Shown here in pieces: positions 13,209-26,000 of a stretch of 64,000 bases of DNA. This DNA is from Motacilla alba alba (Eukaryota; Chordata; Aves; Passeriformes; Motacillidae), in contig NC_052017.1 of NCBI RefSeq assembly GCF_015832195.1, positions 13,964,790 through 14,028,789 on the forward strand. Direction: 5' to 3'. Both the position numbers and the translations under genes were made by a program. Position 1 is the stretch's first letter. Each line of letters begins with the position of its first letter. A model generated the notes under the pieces. It was not told the DNA's origin, ran no database searches, and saw only the letters and a program-made list of their open reading frames with translations.

Positions 13209-15112
13209 GCATAGCTGGAGTACCCTGCATCTGAGAAAAATGGGTTACCCCTGGTCACATTAACACTTGGAGACTTCTTTGGAGAGGACATACTGTGTTG
13301 ACTGGAACTTATCAGAGAGGTGGACTCTCTAGACATAAGCCTTCAACATGCACAAGATTTCCTGTCTGGTGGCATAGCTGTTCCAGAGCTATTACCTTCT
13401 GCACTGATTCCTCTGGGAAAAATAGAGAAGCCCTGTGTCTTATCACTGCTACGCTTTGGTGCCTTCTGGTTCCAGTTGTTACTAGCAATTGATATGGTTG
13501 AACTTCAATTCTGAACAGTCCCAGTGACTTTTAGAATCTGTGTTTTCTGGACAACTTTTTGCATTTTATAGAAAGCAAACTTTCAAAAACCATTGGAACA
13601 AAAACAAAATGCATCACAAAGTGATTAATGAGGGGGAGCTTAACAGCCCATTAAAATGTGTCATGCAGTTTCCGAGGTAGTATTCTACATAATTCATTTC
13701 TATCACCTTACTTAGAGACGATTGCTACATTTAGAGCTTAATTTGCAAACATACCTAGGCACCACAGAGGGGTGCACAATGTTGCAATTCTGTTTGTATG
13801 CACCTGGAGAGGGGCAGCTCCTCTCCAGAGGCCACAGCAAAGAACTGTCAAAGGGAAGTAAATGCCTTAAGCCCTACCTCTCTCCTGGACTTTTTCACTG
13901 ACACAGAGTTAGTACTAAAAATTCCAAGAGACCCTTCTGCTTCTCTGTTGTTTAATCTCACCTTTCTTGTTTGCACTGCTTCTTTCTCGCAAAACACCAA
14001 TGGAGAAATGTTATTCTTCATTCCTTTATCAGCTTGCGAGCAAACAGCCCCTGGCATGCAGCAGGTCTGGGGTCACAGCTTGCTTTTGCAAGGGGTTTAA
14101 AGCTGTGCTGAACACTTGAGCTGTCAGACTCCAGGCACTCCAGGAGAGGACTACTGTTGACATAGTTCCAGTTTTCAAGAGCACATAAAGATTTGCTGAC
14201 CTGAAGAGAAAGCACATCCATGTGAAGAGATGTGCTCCGTAACAAAAGGAGCCCTCCTTCCTCCAGTAATGTCTTTCTCAGTTACTGGAGCCAGGAGTGC
14301 TAATGAGGTTGCCTTTCCTTCCTTACTTATAGGCAATAAATCAGAAGTCCTCTCAGAGTCTCCCTCTCTCCCAGTGAGAGAGTTCTGTCAGGTTCTAGGC
14401 ATGAAAGTACATGTCTATATCCATTGTGTGTTTGGGACTTAATCCTGGGCAGTAAAATATATGCTGTAGGATATTCCATGCCCTGGAGTTAAGAAGGTGT
14501 ATTGAATTCCTGAATTTGGGACCAAGCAAAATTTGGGGGCCTTAAGTTTTCTGACAGGACAAGTCTGAGGCCTGAATGATCAGTGACTGGTAGCAATTGA
14601 TAAGTCAGGCATCACATAATCAAATCTTCCTAAGTCACTAATGTTAAATTTTACCTTGGCTTCAAATACCCAGAACTCTTGTAAAAGGCCATTGCTTGAC
14701 TTTATTCACAATGAAGTACTTACTGTATATTAAAAAGCCTCTACTAGAATAATTTCAAATCAGTTGGAATGGTACAGGCTTGGGACCCTAATCATTTCAA
14801 AACTGAAGAGCTGTTTCAAATTGTAAGAGAGGCAGATCATTTAAATAACTTAGCTCTGTGCTCCCTCAGACTTCCAGATTTTCAAGTGCACTTCAGTCTG
14901 GAAGTGAATGTGGTATTGGACATAACTCAGTGCAGCACACTTTACAATCAGCAGAGTACAGCTTGGAGAGCATTTGAAGTTAAGCTGAGATTGCTCAGAG
15001 CAATGATGCCCAGATTCCTCCATTAACTTTCAGATTGCAACAATCTAACATCTGAGACTCTCCAGTTACTTTAAATCACTTGATTGTTTTTGTGAGGTGG
15101 TGCTGGGATTTC

Positions 15113-15125
15113 TTTTTTTTTTTTT
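15113..15125 (+). repeat. Poly-T run
   Basis: Thirteen T in intron 6 followed by a second T run close by. Low-complexity sequence. Confidence 0.85.
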
Positions 15126-16108
15126 AAACTAAATTTTTTTTATAACACAAAACCAAAATGTTGCAGTATTTCACCCCTAAAGACGAGGGCTAAAATGTTA
15201 CATATAGACTTTATGAGCCTTGCAAACTGGGGCAGAGGTTTTGCCCTGAAAGCCAGTTCTATCTGTCACACACAAGGATGCTATTCTTGTGTTGGAGGAC
15301 TCCAAAATGCCTTGCATATGACATGGGCACTGAGAGAGCAGACACTGTGTCCTCAATAGCACTTCCTTCAGCCTTTTGAGAGAGAATGCACAGCATGTTG
15401 ATTTAACTGCTCCAGTGCCTTTGGATATATGACATACATCCAGGAAAAAGGATGCCTGTGGGACACAGGACACATATATTCTGCATCCTGCATACTTTGG
15501 AAATAATGAAGAAGACTGGGACATTCATGGAGCCATTTACTTGAGAAGGGTTAATTCAACCTATTGTTACCCTACTAAACTCTGGACAACTGAAGTTAGG
15601 GGAATAAATTACACTAATTAATATTTTGTGAATAGGGTCATTTTATACTGAAATTAAATTACCTGCTTTAGGAAACAAAGAGAAGGTTCTCACTGCAGAG
15701 AACTAGGGTGAAGAATGTTATTTTAATTGATTTGTTGTTATGGCTAAAAAAGGCTGTAAGGAAAATGCAGAGGTTTCAAAACTGTGGTCACCAACCTGAC
15801 TCTGAGGAAGTTTTTTTGCCCAGTTTCAGCTATTTGGCAGCTGGACTTGTGCACTGGGATAAGGGGTTCTTTTGCCAGCAGAACTGAGTAGCCAGCTACT
15901 TGAGAAGCTGTATTCCTGCACCCCACATCATTCTCCCAAAGATGTTGATACTTCTTTGATGCCACACGATGAACTAGATAAGGAAAATACCTGGATGAAA
16001 AATAAATAATAGGAGAGAGCAAGGTTAACATAAATCACTTGTCCATTTGTAATGGACAATGTACTTCCATGAGAGAAGGAGAAAGAGTGAAGAAGAGAGA
16101 TGACCTCT

Positions 16109-16128
16109 AATGCACATCCATGTGCATT
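16109..16128. repeat. 9-bp palindrome with 2-nt centre
   Basis: AATGCACAT (16109-16117) and ATGTGCATT (16120-16128) are exact reverse complements around CC. It lies about 780 bp before exon 7. It may be a dimeric protein-binding site or chance. Confidence 0.7.
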
Positions 16129-16910
16129 TCTCCAGCAAGTTCAAAATGACATTGCTTTCTGATGATAGAAGTTCATGGCATTTGACAGTTGGAACAGAAT
16201 TACTACACTTGTGCTAATGCTTCCTTCTGTTTTCCCCAAATACATCATGCAGTACTAGCAACAAGTTTGCCTTTTTCCTGACAAAATCACACAGTGATTT
16301 GTAATTATCTTGTGACCAACTAATATGCATTGGGATTCTTTTCTTCTCTTCTATTTGCAAGTGATGTTCTTCTGGGTTTTAGCAAAATTCTTCTTATCGT
16401 TCCATAAGTGCAACTTTGACATTATCCTAGTAAATTCCACCCCATTTCTACTGCCACAGTCCTCAGGGTCACTCAGCTCTCACTGTGTTGGCAACACCTT
16501 GCAGCTGAGTGTCCTTAGGGAATTTCATTAGCATCTATGCAAGTGCTTGATGAAAGTATTAAGTAAGGTTGTTCAGCAGACGGGTCCTTGAGGAATTTCT
16601 CTAGTAACTCCTCTGCAGTCTGGTGGCTCCCACTTGCACTGATGGTGTCTCTGGTTCCTCCCTCACAGAGGAAAGAGAATTCTCTGGTGTGGGAATAACA
16701 TTCCTGGCTAATTAGGCAAATTTTCCTGAGTTCTGTGATGACACCATTTACAAAAGAGGAGATTATGTCTATGGTATTGTCAACAATATTTGGCTTTATA
16801 TAAAATCCTTATTATTTTTGTGAGACAGGGTGAGGTAGAGAGAGTGCCACTGCTACAATGTTGTTATGCTCTGAACTAGTCCTCACATTTCAAATTGTCC
16901 TCTGCCACAG

Positions 16911-17066
16911 GTAGACCTGGGCCTTCTCCGCTTTGTTTCTGGGATTGGGACCCAAGGAGCCATCTCAAAAGAAACAAAGAAAGAATATTATCTGAAAGCA
17001 TATCGTGTAGATGTCAGCTCCAATGGAGAGGACTGGATTACACTGAAGGAGGGAAACAAGCCTGTT
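16911..17066 (+). CDS. NRP1: NRP1 exon 7: second part of b1 domain (VEGF-binding loop)
   Basis: 52 codons in phase 0, from Val-Asp-Leu-Gly-Leu-Leu to Asn-Lys-Pro-Val, flanked by CAG and GTAAGT. This is the middle of the first F5/8 type C (discoidin-like) domain, b1. It carries AISKETKKEYY, the loop that in human NRP1 holds Ser346, Glu348, Thr349 and Tyr353. These line the pocket that grips the C-terminal arginine of VEGF-A and of processed semaphorins, and all four are conserved here. The residue before the first Tyr is Glu where I recall Lys352 in human, a charge reversal at the edge of the site. The start at Val328 (human numbering) agrees with the human exon border. Frame, splice sites and homology all agree. 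Confidence 0.96.
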
Positions 17067-20000
17067 GTAAGTATTTTTTTTCTTCTTTTATCTCTCTTCA
17101 GCTGAGAAATAGTCTATTGAACTGTTTAGTTGTTATTATCATCTGTTTATAAAAGAGGAATCAAGTTTAGTCAGGTTGATCAGCTCTATTTCCCAAATCC
17201 AAAAGCCAGCTTGTGTCTCGGTAGTAATGGGACACAGAAATTGTTTATACAAAGCCTAGAGCAGCTGAAAATGGTGTAAGGTGATGCCCTATGTATTGAA
17301 CTTGCCATAATTTGAGTCATTTTGTGTCTTTTTCCTGGACAGTTCTGCAGTTTCTCTGTTTCTCAGATATTTTCTATGTGACCTTGAGAAAAACATTATG
17401 CAGAACTTTTCAAAAAATGTGTCTGTCAGTTATGTGCAGTGAAGCTCTGGATATGCAATGTGTCAGTGCCTCAGCTCCCTGTGCATGGCCATGCAGGACT
17501 GCTAGCAGATGATTAGTGGTTTGTTAGACTTCCAAGTATCTCAGTGATGGGGGTCATGCAGACAGATGATTAGGCACATCTTTCCATCCTTATAGATTTT
17601 TATCACCTTTCCATTTATCAGCAGATTTGCTCTCTGTGACCTCCCAATGAAACAGCTTTAGACACTCATAAGAAAAATTGTCATTATCCGCTACCATGAG
17701 CATAAAGCTCATTACTGAGAAGTCAGTTCTGCTCCAGCTCGCACATGAATAGCCCCAGTGAGGCTGTGCCTCCCTTCCCACCTCGCTCAGGATGTGCCTG
17801 AGAGCAGCATCCCCAGAGGCTGCCAGGGGCTGTTGCAATTGGAATAGTTTTGTGGTACCTCCCTTCAAAACAGCTTTTTGGTCACCCCTCTGTAAAGACA
17901 CAGAAGAACTGTACAGTATCAAAGTCTATCAGTGTAACCCTATCTAGCTCTAAATATTTGGTTACTGCTTTGTCCCTGACTCATCTGTAAGTGCTATGCC
18001 AAGTCCCCTACATTTATCTAATCAACGTGGTAGCAGTGTTTAACAAATACGTCTTGCTTTTTTGAAGCCCTTTGGAAAACAATAAAAAATGAATACTGAA
18101 AGCTTCTTTCTGACGGGTATTGTCCTGGTTTTACTGGAAGTTCTGAAAGTCAGATGACACAGTGTGGGCACTGTACAGTGATGTATATAAAGATACAACA
18201 ATTGACTTGCCCAAAGTCACAAGAGGGGCCAGTGCAGTGGCTGGTATGAGACACGGGGTTTCCTGACTCTGGATTCTGTAATCTGAACAAATGCTTCTTT
18301 CAAAATCAGACCATGCCTGATTTTCATTACCAGCTTCAATTTGTAAACTCTCCAAAACTGTATTTTACATCAGTTTCTCTTGCACATGCTGTCTTTAATT
18401 AGTGAGAACATTTCCTAAACCTGTGTCACTTGTACAAAAGGTTCATTAAAAAAATCAGTTTTTTAAAATGGCAGTATTTTGCTGTTGATCAAGACAAGAA
18501 AAACGTATGCACCAGACTCCCTCCCAGATATTTTAATTCAAATTAAAAGTTTGCAGCTGCAGGTCTCAAGGCAGCCATACACCAGTGTTGCACTAACTAT
18601 TTATCAGAGTCTGCGTACTTTTGAGAAAAGACTCCTTTTCTCTGTCAGATGCAAGCTTTGAGAAAACTACAGCAGGTCCTCATAACAAAAAAAAAAGTTG
18701 TTGGAAAGGAATGCAGTTCCATTAAAAATACCTTACTAGATATGAAACTCTGATGTTAAATTACTTGAGCTGTAACTGAGCCTTATGAGTTAACAGCTGT
18801 GTGCTGTTGGCCTCCGCTCCAAATTAATGCAGCTACTGTAAGGAACAAACAGGAAAGTAGGACAGTGTGTGTAAGAAATGGGAGAATCTCCCATAAAAGG
18901 AGAGGGGTCTGCATCCATGGCAAAAAAACAGGAAATTGGTCCCCTCTACGTGAGGAAGAAGCAGGAAGCTGAATCACCTTCTTTGGACTGGAACATTGCA
19001 AGGTTTTGACTGGGCTAGGAAGGAGTGTGTCTGCAGGATCCTCAACATGAAAGCACAGCACAGTCATGTGCTTCTGGTGGAAGTCTCATTGTTCATCTAA
19101 TTTGACTGCCAGCCTCAGGGGATGCAGGGAAAATCTTGGAGCCTGCTACACAGATTTTAAATAGACTTCAATCTCAATATACATGGAGAAAGAAATTCTG
19201 AGACCTTGTTGAAAAGGATTTGAAAACAGGGTGTTAACAAAGCAAGGTTTGCACAATACACCTTAAAAAATCTTAAGCCCAAGGTCAACAAAATAATATA
19301 TATTTTTATCACAACCATATAGGATTTTTATGTGGTCTGACTGAAATCCAAATCTTTAATTTGAGCCTGAGATTCTTTAGCTTTCTGCATCATTCCACGA
19401 GTGTACAAGAAATAAAACTGCTGTAGTGGGGCATTGGGGGATTCTTCCAGGACACAGAAGTCGTTGGGTGATGAAGACCAGGGTTTGTCATTCCTGCATA
19501 TAGATCTGGGCATTAAGAACAACTTTTTTAGTATCACTGAACACCTTACATCTTCATTTTTCCTCCCCAAGGAAAGCAAACCTGTCTGCAAAAGTTGTCT
19601 GAGGAGATTAATGAAATAGCTTCCCATGCAAGTCTTCTGTCTCAGCCCCCACAACCAACCCTGGTTAGACCTCGTATATAACTGTCTGTAAAACACAGAA
19701 CTGTAAACACTGGTTAAGAGAAAGCCTAACAAATATATACTTTTTCTTTCCACACAAAGGTGTTTCAAGGGAATAGCAATCCCACTGATGTTGTTTACAG
19801 AGCTTTTGCCAAACCAGTTCTAACACGGTTTGTGAGAATTAGACCAGTGTCTTGGGAAAATGGAGTTTCACTGAGATTTGAAGTGTATGGCTGCAAGATA
19901 ACAGGTAGGTCTTGGGAAAGATTATAAAATATGGGGAATTTACTGTGTCTATGCTGTGGGATTTATTTTTATGAGTAAAATTCATGACCATGATTTCCAC

Positions 20001-23000
20001 TATGTAGAATGTAGAAATGCTTAAAAAAACCATAAAAACCACAATCCAAACATCCACTGTTATCTGCATGTTTTTCTGACACTATATTTTAGTTTTAATT
20101 ACTTTTATTGCAATCACTTTACAGCTTCATGCAAAATTCCTGAGGTACACAGATATTTTGCAAATTCCTATCTTGTTTTTTTCCCTTCTAACTCTCCAGT
20201 CCCTCTCTCTTATGTCTGCTATTCATAGGTAGTTCTGAGCAGGTTTCTCAAGGAACAAACACACATGACTAGGTTTAAAAGGATTGCAAGGTGAAAACAC
20301 TTAGATCTGAAGTCTGTGCAAATAATGGTGTTTGTAGTCAAGTTCCCAGTCATGATCAGTATTGTAATGTAATTCCTTTATATCACACAGTTACCTGTCA
20401 AAAAATTTAGAAATATCTTTTTTACAGTTCTAAGTTTTCTATAATTTCTACACAGTGGAAGTGCCTTTATCTGTAAAGCAGAAATACAACTTACAGTTGA
20501 AAGAAAATTATAATAATTTTAGACTTTTAAAAGCTAATTTTTCTAGCACATTTTTAGCAGTTAATACAGTTCAGTAGCACTAATTTTTAATATTTAGGGA
20601 CTTTTTTTTCTTTTAAAGTGTTTCTTTAGTCTTGAAAATGTTTCTTAGAACTGGTTTCCATACAGAAGGAAAACAAGATTGCTGATTACTTTGTTAGAGA
20701 ATTACAAGTCATTCTATGAAATCTTTTCGGATTAGATGTAGGCAATCAGATCTACTGTCTCATTCTGTATTAGAATTCTTAATTTCTTGTCAGCAGGTAC
20801 TTCTAATTTGCTTTTATCTAGGATCATAAAAGAAGCAACTATTTAGTTCCTCTGTTGCCTGAAAAAATCTGAGACAAAAAAAAATTGCATTAGGAAAATC
20901 TCAAGTGCAACAGTAGATTATATTTTCATGTATGAAGATTTCCATTTCCAATGTCACCAAAATTAGGTAATCTGCAACCAGGTTTTGGCAGGTTTTGGAA
21001 GTTTTCTCTGAAGAAATATTCTCAAGTTCAGATGGCCCTGCACTCTTTGCCTTAGCGAGAAGAATAGAAAACAAGAATAGAATAGGATTTTCTGATCCTT
21101 TTGGTTCCCACCAAGCCAAAAATACATGTGGTATTTTGGTACTTCCTGCTAAAACTAGGATGTGCAAGTTGGAACAAATGAAAATTATACACAAATCCAA
21201 TAGATTGCTTTGACTATAAGAAATAAATAAGTAATTAGTTGAGATAGTTGAATTGACTGGCATGTCCTGTTTCTGTTTTGGTGCTTGTTCAGAATAACTA
21301 CTTAATTTATTCGGATTTTTTTCTCTGTAGATTATCCTTGTTCTGGGATGCTGGGTATGGTGTCTGGCCTTATTCCTGACTCTCAGATTACTGCATCTAC
21401 TCAAGTGGATCGAAACTGGATCCCAGAAAATGCTCGCCTCATAACGAGCCGTTCAGGCTGGGCACTGCCACCAACTACTCATCCATATGCAAATGAATGG
21501 CTTCAAATAGACCTCGGTGAGGAGAAGATAGTGAGGGGCATCATTGTCCAAGGAGGCAAGCACCGAGAAAACAAAGTGTTCATGAAAAAATTCAAAATTG
21601 GCTACAGCAACAATGGATCAGATTGGAAAATGATCATGGATTCCAGCAAGAAGAAGATAAAGGTAAGGGCAAAATCTGCACTTAAGAAAAGTTGAGTTTA
21701 AAAAAATTTGCATTACATTTCTACACATCTCTGTCTGGCCTTAGGAAGGGCACATATCTGGGGTGAAGCCAAGTGGGAAGACTCCAAGGGCAGCAGCCCA
21801 GAAGGAATGCTGTGGGAGCTGTCCCATGCCTGAGGGCAAGAGCTGGCCTTAGGACATTTACCTCTCTGGCAGCAAGTTCTGCTGATTCAACAGTTTGTTC
21901 AGGCTTGATTCCTGGCAACATTGGTGCCTCTCTGGCTCACAATTTACTGCAAAATCCCATGCAATGGGATTTTAAAGTCTACTCTAAAAAGCTGAACTCT
22001 AAAACTGAGAGTGAACAAACTTATTTGAGACAAATTTATTTGAATTACTTTTATTTTGCTTCTTTCTGATAGAGTTACAGAATGAGAATGGTTTTCCTCA
22101 GCTCAATGGGGTGCCTGTCATGTTTCTCAACTGCCTGTAGACTGCTTGGAGAGTTTCACAGGTTCTCTGTAATGATCTGATCCAAGTCCCTCCAAAAGAA
22201 AGCAAGGAAGTTTTGGTCATGTTATCCCAAGTGAGAAGTACTATTGTACTCTCACAAGGGAAGCATCTTGGAGGATGCTTGGGAATACACTTCCAGAGGA
22301 GGGCCAAATGAGTTGCTGGGTTAGATACCAAGAAAAAGAAAATAATCGTGGCCCAGAAAAGTTTCTGGGAATGTATGTGTTTTGATTTGGTTTTGGATGT
22401 ATGCATTTCAGGACCTAAATTACACTTAGTTACACCAAATCCCATTGAAGTCTTCCATCCCATTTTGCTATCTCTGCTCACAAAGTGCATTTTTGCCTCA
22501 AAAGGCACAACTCTTTCTTAGTCCTCCTACCCAGTTCCTTGAGGAAATGAGTAGGCATGCAGCCCTGCTCACAAATTGGTGCTGTAGTACTGAGATGACC
22601 AGGGAATCATATAGCAAAACGTGCCCTCAAAAGGCAAATTGTTGTGGTGCTTGGCAGATGGGATCCTGGGAATTGCTCCATATCTCATCTGTGTTAGTTT
22701 GAAAATTAGATGTAAAAGCTGTTTTGCTGTATAGACTCATCCATTGGAGGAACCTGTGTTTCCTTAAAGGAAAAGCTGAGTGGGCCATGGATGTAGCTTT
22801 TCCCAGCACATTTGGTAAATATTGGACTTCATTCTCTCCTGTTTTAATCTCACTGAATATGTCTGCATTTTCTCACTTTTCATCATTTGTTTGGGGGATT
22901 AAAACTAAATGGATTCAGCCTTTGCAGTCATCTCCTTTCTCTTGTTACCATGAGTTTTGACTTCATCATAAAGTGTGAAGGGAGTGTAAATCAACAATGG

Positions 23001-26000
23001 GATCTTACCATTTTCTTTCTAAAATAGATGTTGTTTTGACATGTACTTCTACACTGTGGCTCAACGAGGGAAAAAAATAATGCCATATGCTTTCGAAGCA
23101 GCGCGCCGTCTGCTGCATGGCTTTCTGTTTTCTAATACAGGCACTTGCCATCATTGTCAGAAGTTAGCAGTTTGACAAGAAAACTAGTGTGCTAACTAAT
23201 GCACTGAGCCCATCCTCAGTTTTCATCACCACCAGAAATTAACTTTCAAGATTAATGGAACGGAGAGGGCTGGAATTCAAATCTCTTGTGGCATAATTAT
23301 AATCCTTCCTAAAAATTCAATATATTTAATAAACTTTATTCCAAAGCAAAAGTCTTCTTTAAAGAGAATAGGATAAATCCCTTTTTGGAGCCTGAGGAAT
23401 TTAAAATGTTAATACTGGAATGCAGTGTTTTTAACTGAAAGTAGAGCTGGATGGGACAGGATGCTATAATGAATCACAGCAGGAACGTGGATTAGAAACA
23501 GCCCTGTTATATGAAATGAAACACATCGTTTCACTTGGTTAAAGTCGTGACTTTCAATAAACAAACAACTGCATTTCAGAGAAGAAAGAGCAGTGACGGG
23601 CTAAACATAACAAAGAATGTGTCCAAAGGGTGAAACATCACCTTGTTTCTTAACATGATCTTGTCATTCATGCCTGCAGCTGCTTTCACAAAGACTACCA
23701 TAACTCCTTCCTCTTTGACTGACCCAATTTCAGCTATTTTTGTGTGTGCAAAATGTTTCCCCCTTTGAGTGCTTTAGCTCAAGCACTCAAAGGAGTGAAA
23801 ATCACAAATCATCAAATAACCATGCAGAACTCCATTTCAAGATCCAATTTGTATTTCTTGTCTATTAGCTTGATTACTCAAGCTTACGCCATAAAGTCAT
23901 CTTTCTCTTTCATACTTCTTTCCTCCTTCCACTTTTTATGGATGTGACATGAGTTGTTTTGTGGGAGTTTTTTGCTGTTGTTTTTACAGTTCCTCTCATA
24001 ATTTCTGGTACAAGAAACTTCAGAACACCCTGCCATTTGGAACATCCTTTTAAAATTTTTCTGCAATGTTTATTTTGATTTTAAAATAAGTTAGGCAGAT
24101 TTTTTTTTCTGCTCCCCATCTTAGCTCCTCTTTTGTTTAGCTATTATTTCTTTTACCTTATCTTTGTAGTGGAATACAGCAATTTGTGACACAGCTTGTA
24201 TAAAGGACACTCACAAAGTGAAGTTTTGCTGTACACTCCTCTCTCGTCTCCCACAAAGAGTATCAGTATGTGTTTTAAATGAACAGTCAAAATTGAATCA
24301 CAGGCAGCTCTGCTCTACAAAGGACAGTGATTCAATGTAATTCTAGATGCCTATTGAATCCTAATGTCTATGTGTCAGTACTCCATAGTGATGTCTTTTA
24401 TAAATCAGTTTTCATTATTATATGTTGCTATTAAGACTACTATTAAAAAAGGGAGCAAGGATTTCTTAGATACATGTGTCTGTCTACTTTTTACACATAA
24501 AATGGCATTCATTCTTTTTCATATAGTAGGTAGCTTTTCTGATCATTTGCACTATATTGTTATTCAAATATAATAATATGTAATTCCATGTCAATTAGAT
24601 CTGACAGGCCCTCTACACATGAATTTGTGACAACTGTCTTCCAAGCACTGGCAGTACACTGGGTCAACCAGTGCCCCTTGAAGCCACCTTGGAGGTGCAA
24701 TTTCCCTAGGAAGTAGGATAAGTGGCATTGATGTTAAAATTAATTTTTTTTTGGTTTAGTTCTTCACAGTCTCCCATCACCATTGGCTTTTGCAACTGGC
24801 ACTCTGTAAACAGTGGCTGGAAGGATTGTGATCCTAATGCAGAGGTGTACAGTTAAAACAAGGAAAGCTTTTAGAACTGCACTAAAAATACAAGAAGCAA
24901 TCGGGATTACCTGTGCTGGTTTTCTGCCTTAGAAATTCAGCCAGCCTTTCCCATGGCCTCTGTTTTCTCTGCTACAGATGAACAGAAGGAGTTCATTGCA
25001 GGTTGGGTTTTGTTCTTATCCAAAATGATGGTTTCTTCCTGAAGAATGATTCCCGTTTCACAGCAATATCTTAGAAGTATCTTATGGTGGCACATTTAAT
25101 CTTAAATTTGAACTGCAGTTCAAATATGTTTTTTAGAGTTTTGCCATTTCACTAATTCATGGAAAACATGAAAATACTTTTACTTCATTGTTGTATGCAT
25201 TTTCATATTTTGTACTTTAAAGACTATTGCACATTATATTCTGAAGGCATTTTTTGCTATAAAATAGGCATTTTTTTGCTTTTGCCTATCTTGGGCTATA
25301 AAGCTTTCATGCCAAGGGCTGTTTCTTTGTTCAATTGATTCCTTCTAAGGACTGATCATCTACATGGAGGCACTTGAGGTGTTGCTATAAGTCCAAATTA
25401 TAATGTGTTCTATATGCAAAATATCAGCGAAAAGAAGATACTGAAGGTATCAAACAAATGCCATTGAGAGTTGTATTATGTCTGAAGAACCCAAAGTACA
25501 ATTCAGAGATGAGATTTTTTTGTCTGAAATGTACATTTGCTGACCTGCCTTGCCTGTTGGATTATACTGCAGTTTTGTCAGGAAGCAGCTTTTTTCTCTT
25601 TCTTCTAATTCTTCTTCAATAGCCAGCTCACTGGAAGAACTCTTGCAGCTACTGCTCCTGAAGTTTAATTTATGCCTTTTGAAATAGCTACAACTTGTGA
25701 AGCTCTGTCACTGGGGGAAATCAGATTGAAATTTTCTCTTGAATAGTTGGATTATTATTGTAACCACTTAAAAGGTGACAGGATCTTCACCTCAGCCATT
25801 TTTTTCCCTGAGAAGTGTTGGAAATGTCACCCAGTTAAACCTCAGATCAGAGTGTCATTTAAAAACATGTCTCATTAAACACTCAGCTCTTGTTATGACC
25901 CTGATGGATTAGTTGCTACTGAGTTTATGAAAAATGAAATGCATTACTTTTCCGAGAAGCTTTAACAATGTATTTTCCATTCTCATTTAGGATAGCAATG

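Larger units (their letters stand above)
1..16910 (+). other. NRP1: Intron 6 of NRP1 (3' part), no exon seen
   Basis: The exon at 16911 begins inside the b1 domain, so an upstream exon ending near Glu-Trp-Ile-Gln must exist. I looked through this stretch for that exon and for the start of b1 and found neither, so it is read as one long intron that begins outside the window. It is AT-rich. It holds an (AT)n run near 1083-1100, poly-A runs at 7661-7678 and 12817-12832, a poly-T near 15113-15125, a pyrimidine-rich tract at 10858-10905, two short tandem duplications and a small CpG island at 10285-10495. It also holds an open frame of 192 codons at 3941-4519 with no recognisable domain. The acceptor at 16909-16910 ends a weak pyrimidine tract. 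Confidence 0.8.

Noticed and set aside
19328..19768. 146-codon open frame on the - strand touching exon 8
   Set aside because: No recognisable protein, mostly intron, ends just inside the exon on the other strand.
20901..21404. 167-codon open frame on the - strand over the end of intron 8 and the start of exon 9
   Set aside because: Antisense to a certain exon, no domain, AT-rich intron composition; best explained by chance.
22074..22110. Stretch resembling the CR1 tail (acagaatgagaatggtttt)
   Set aside because: Too short and the following bases do not continue the CR1 sequence.
22098..22508. 136-codon open frame on the - strand in intron 9
   Set aside because: No domain or composition typical of coding sequence.
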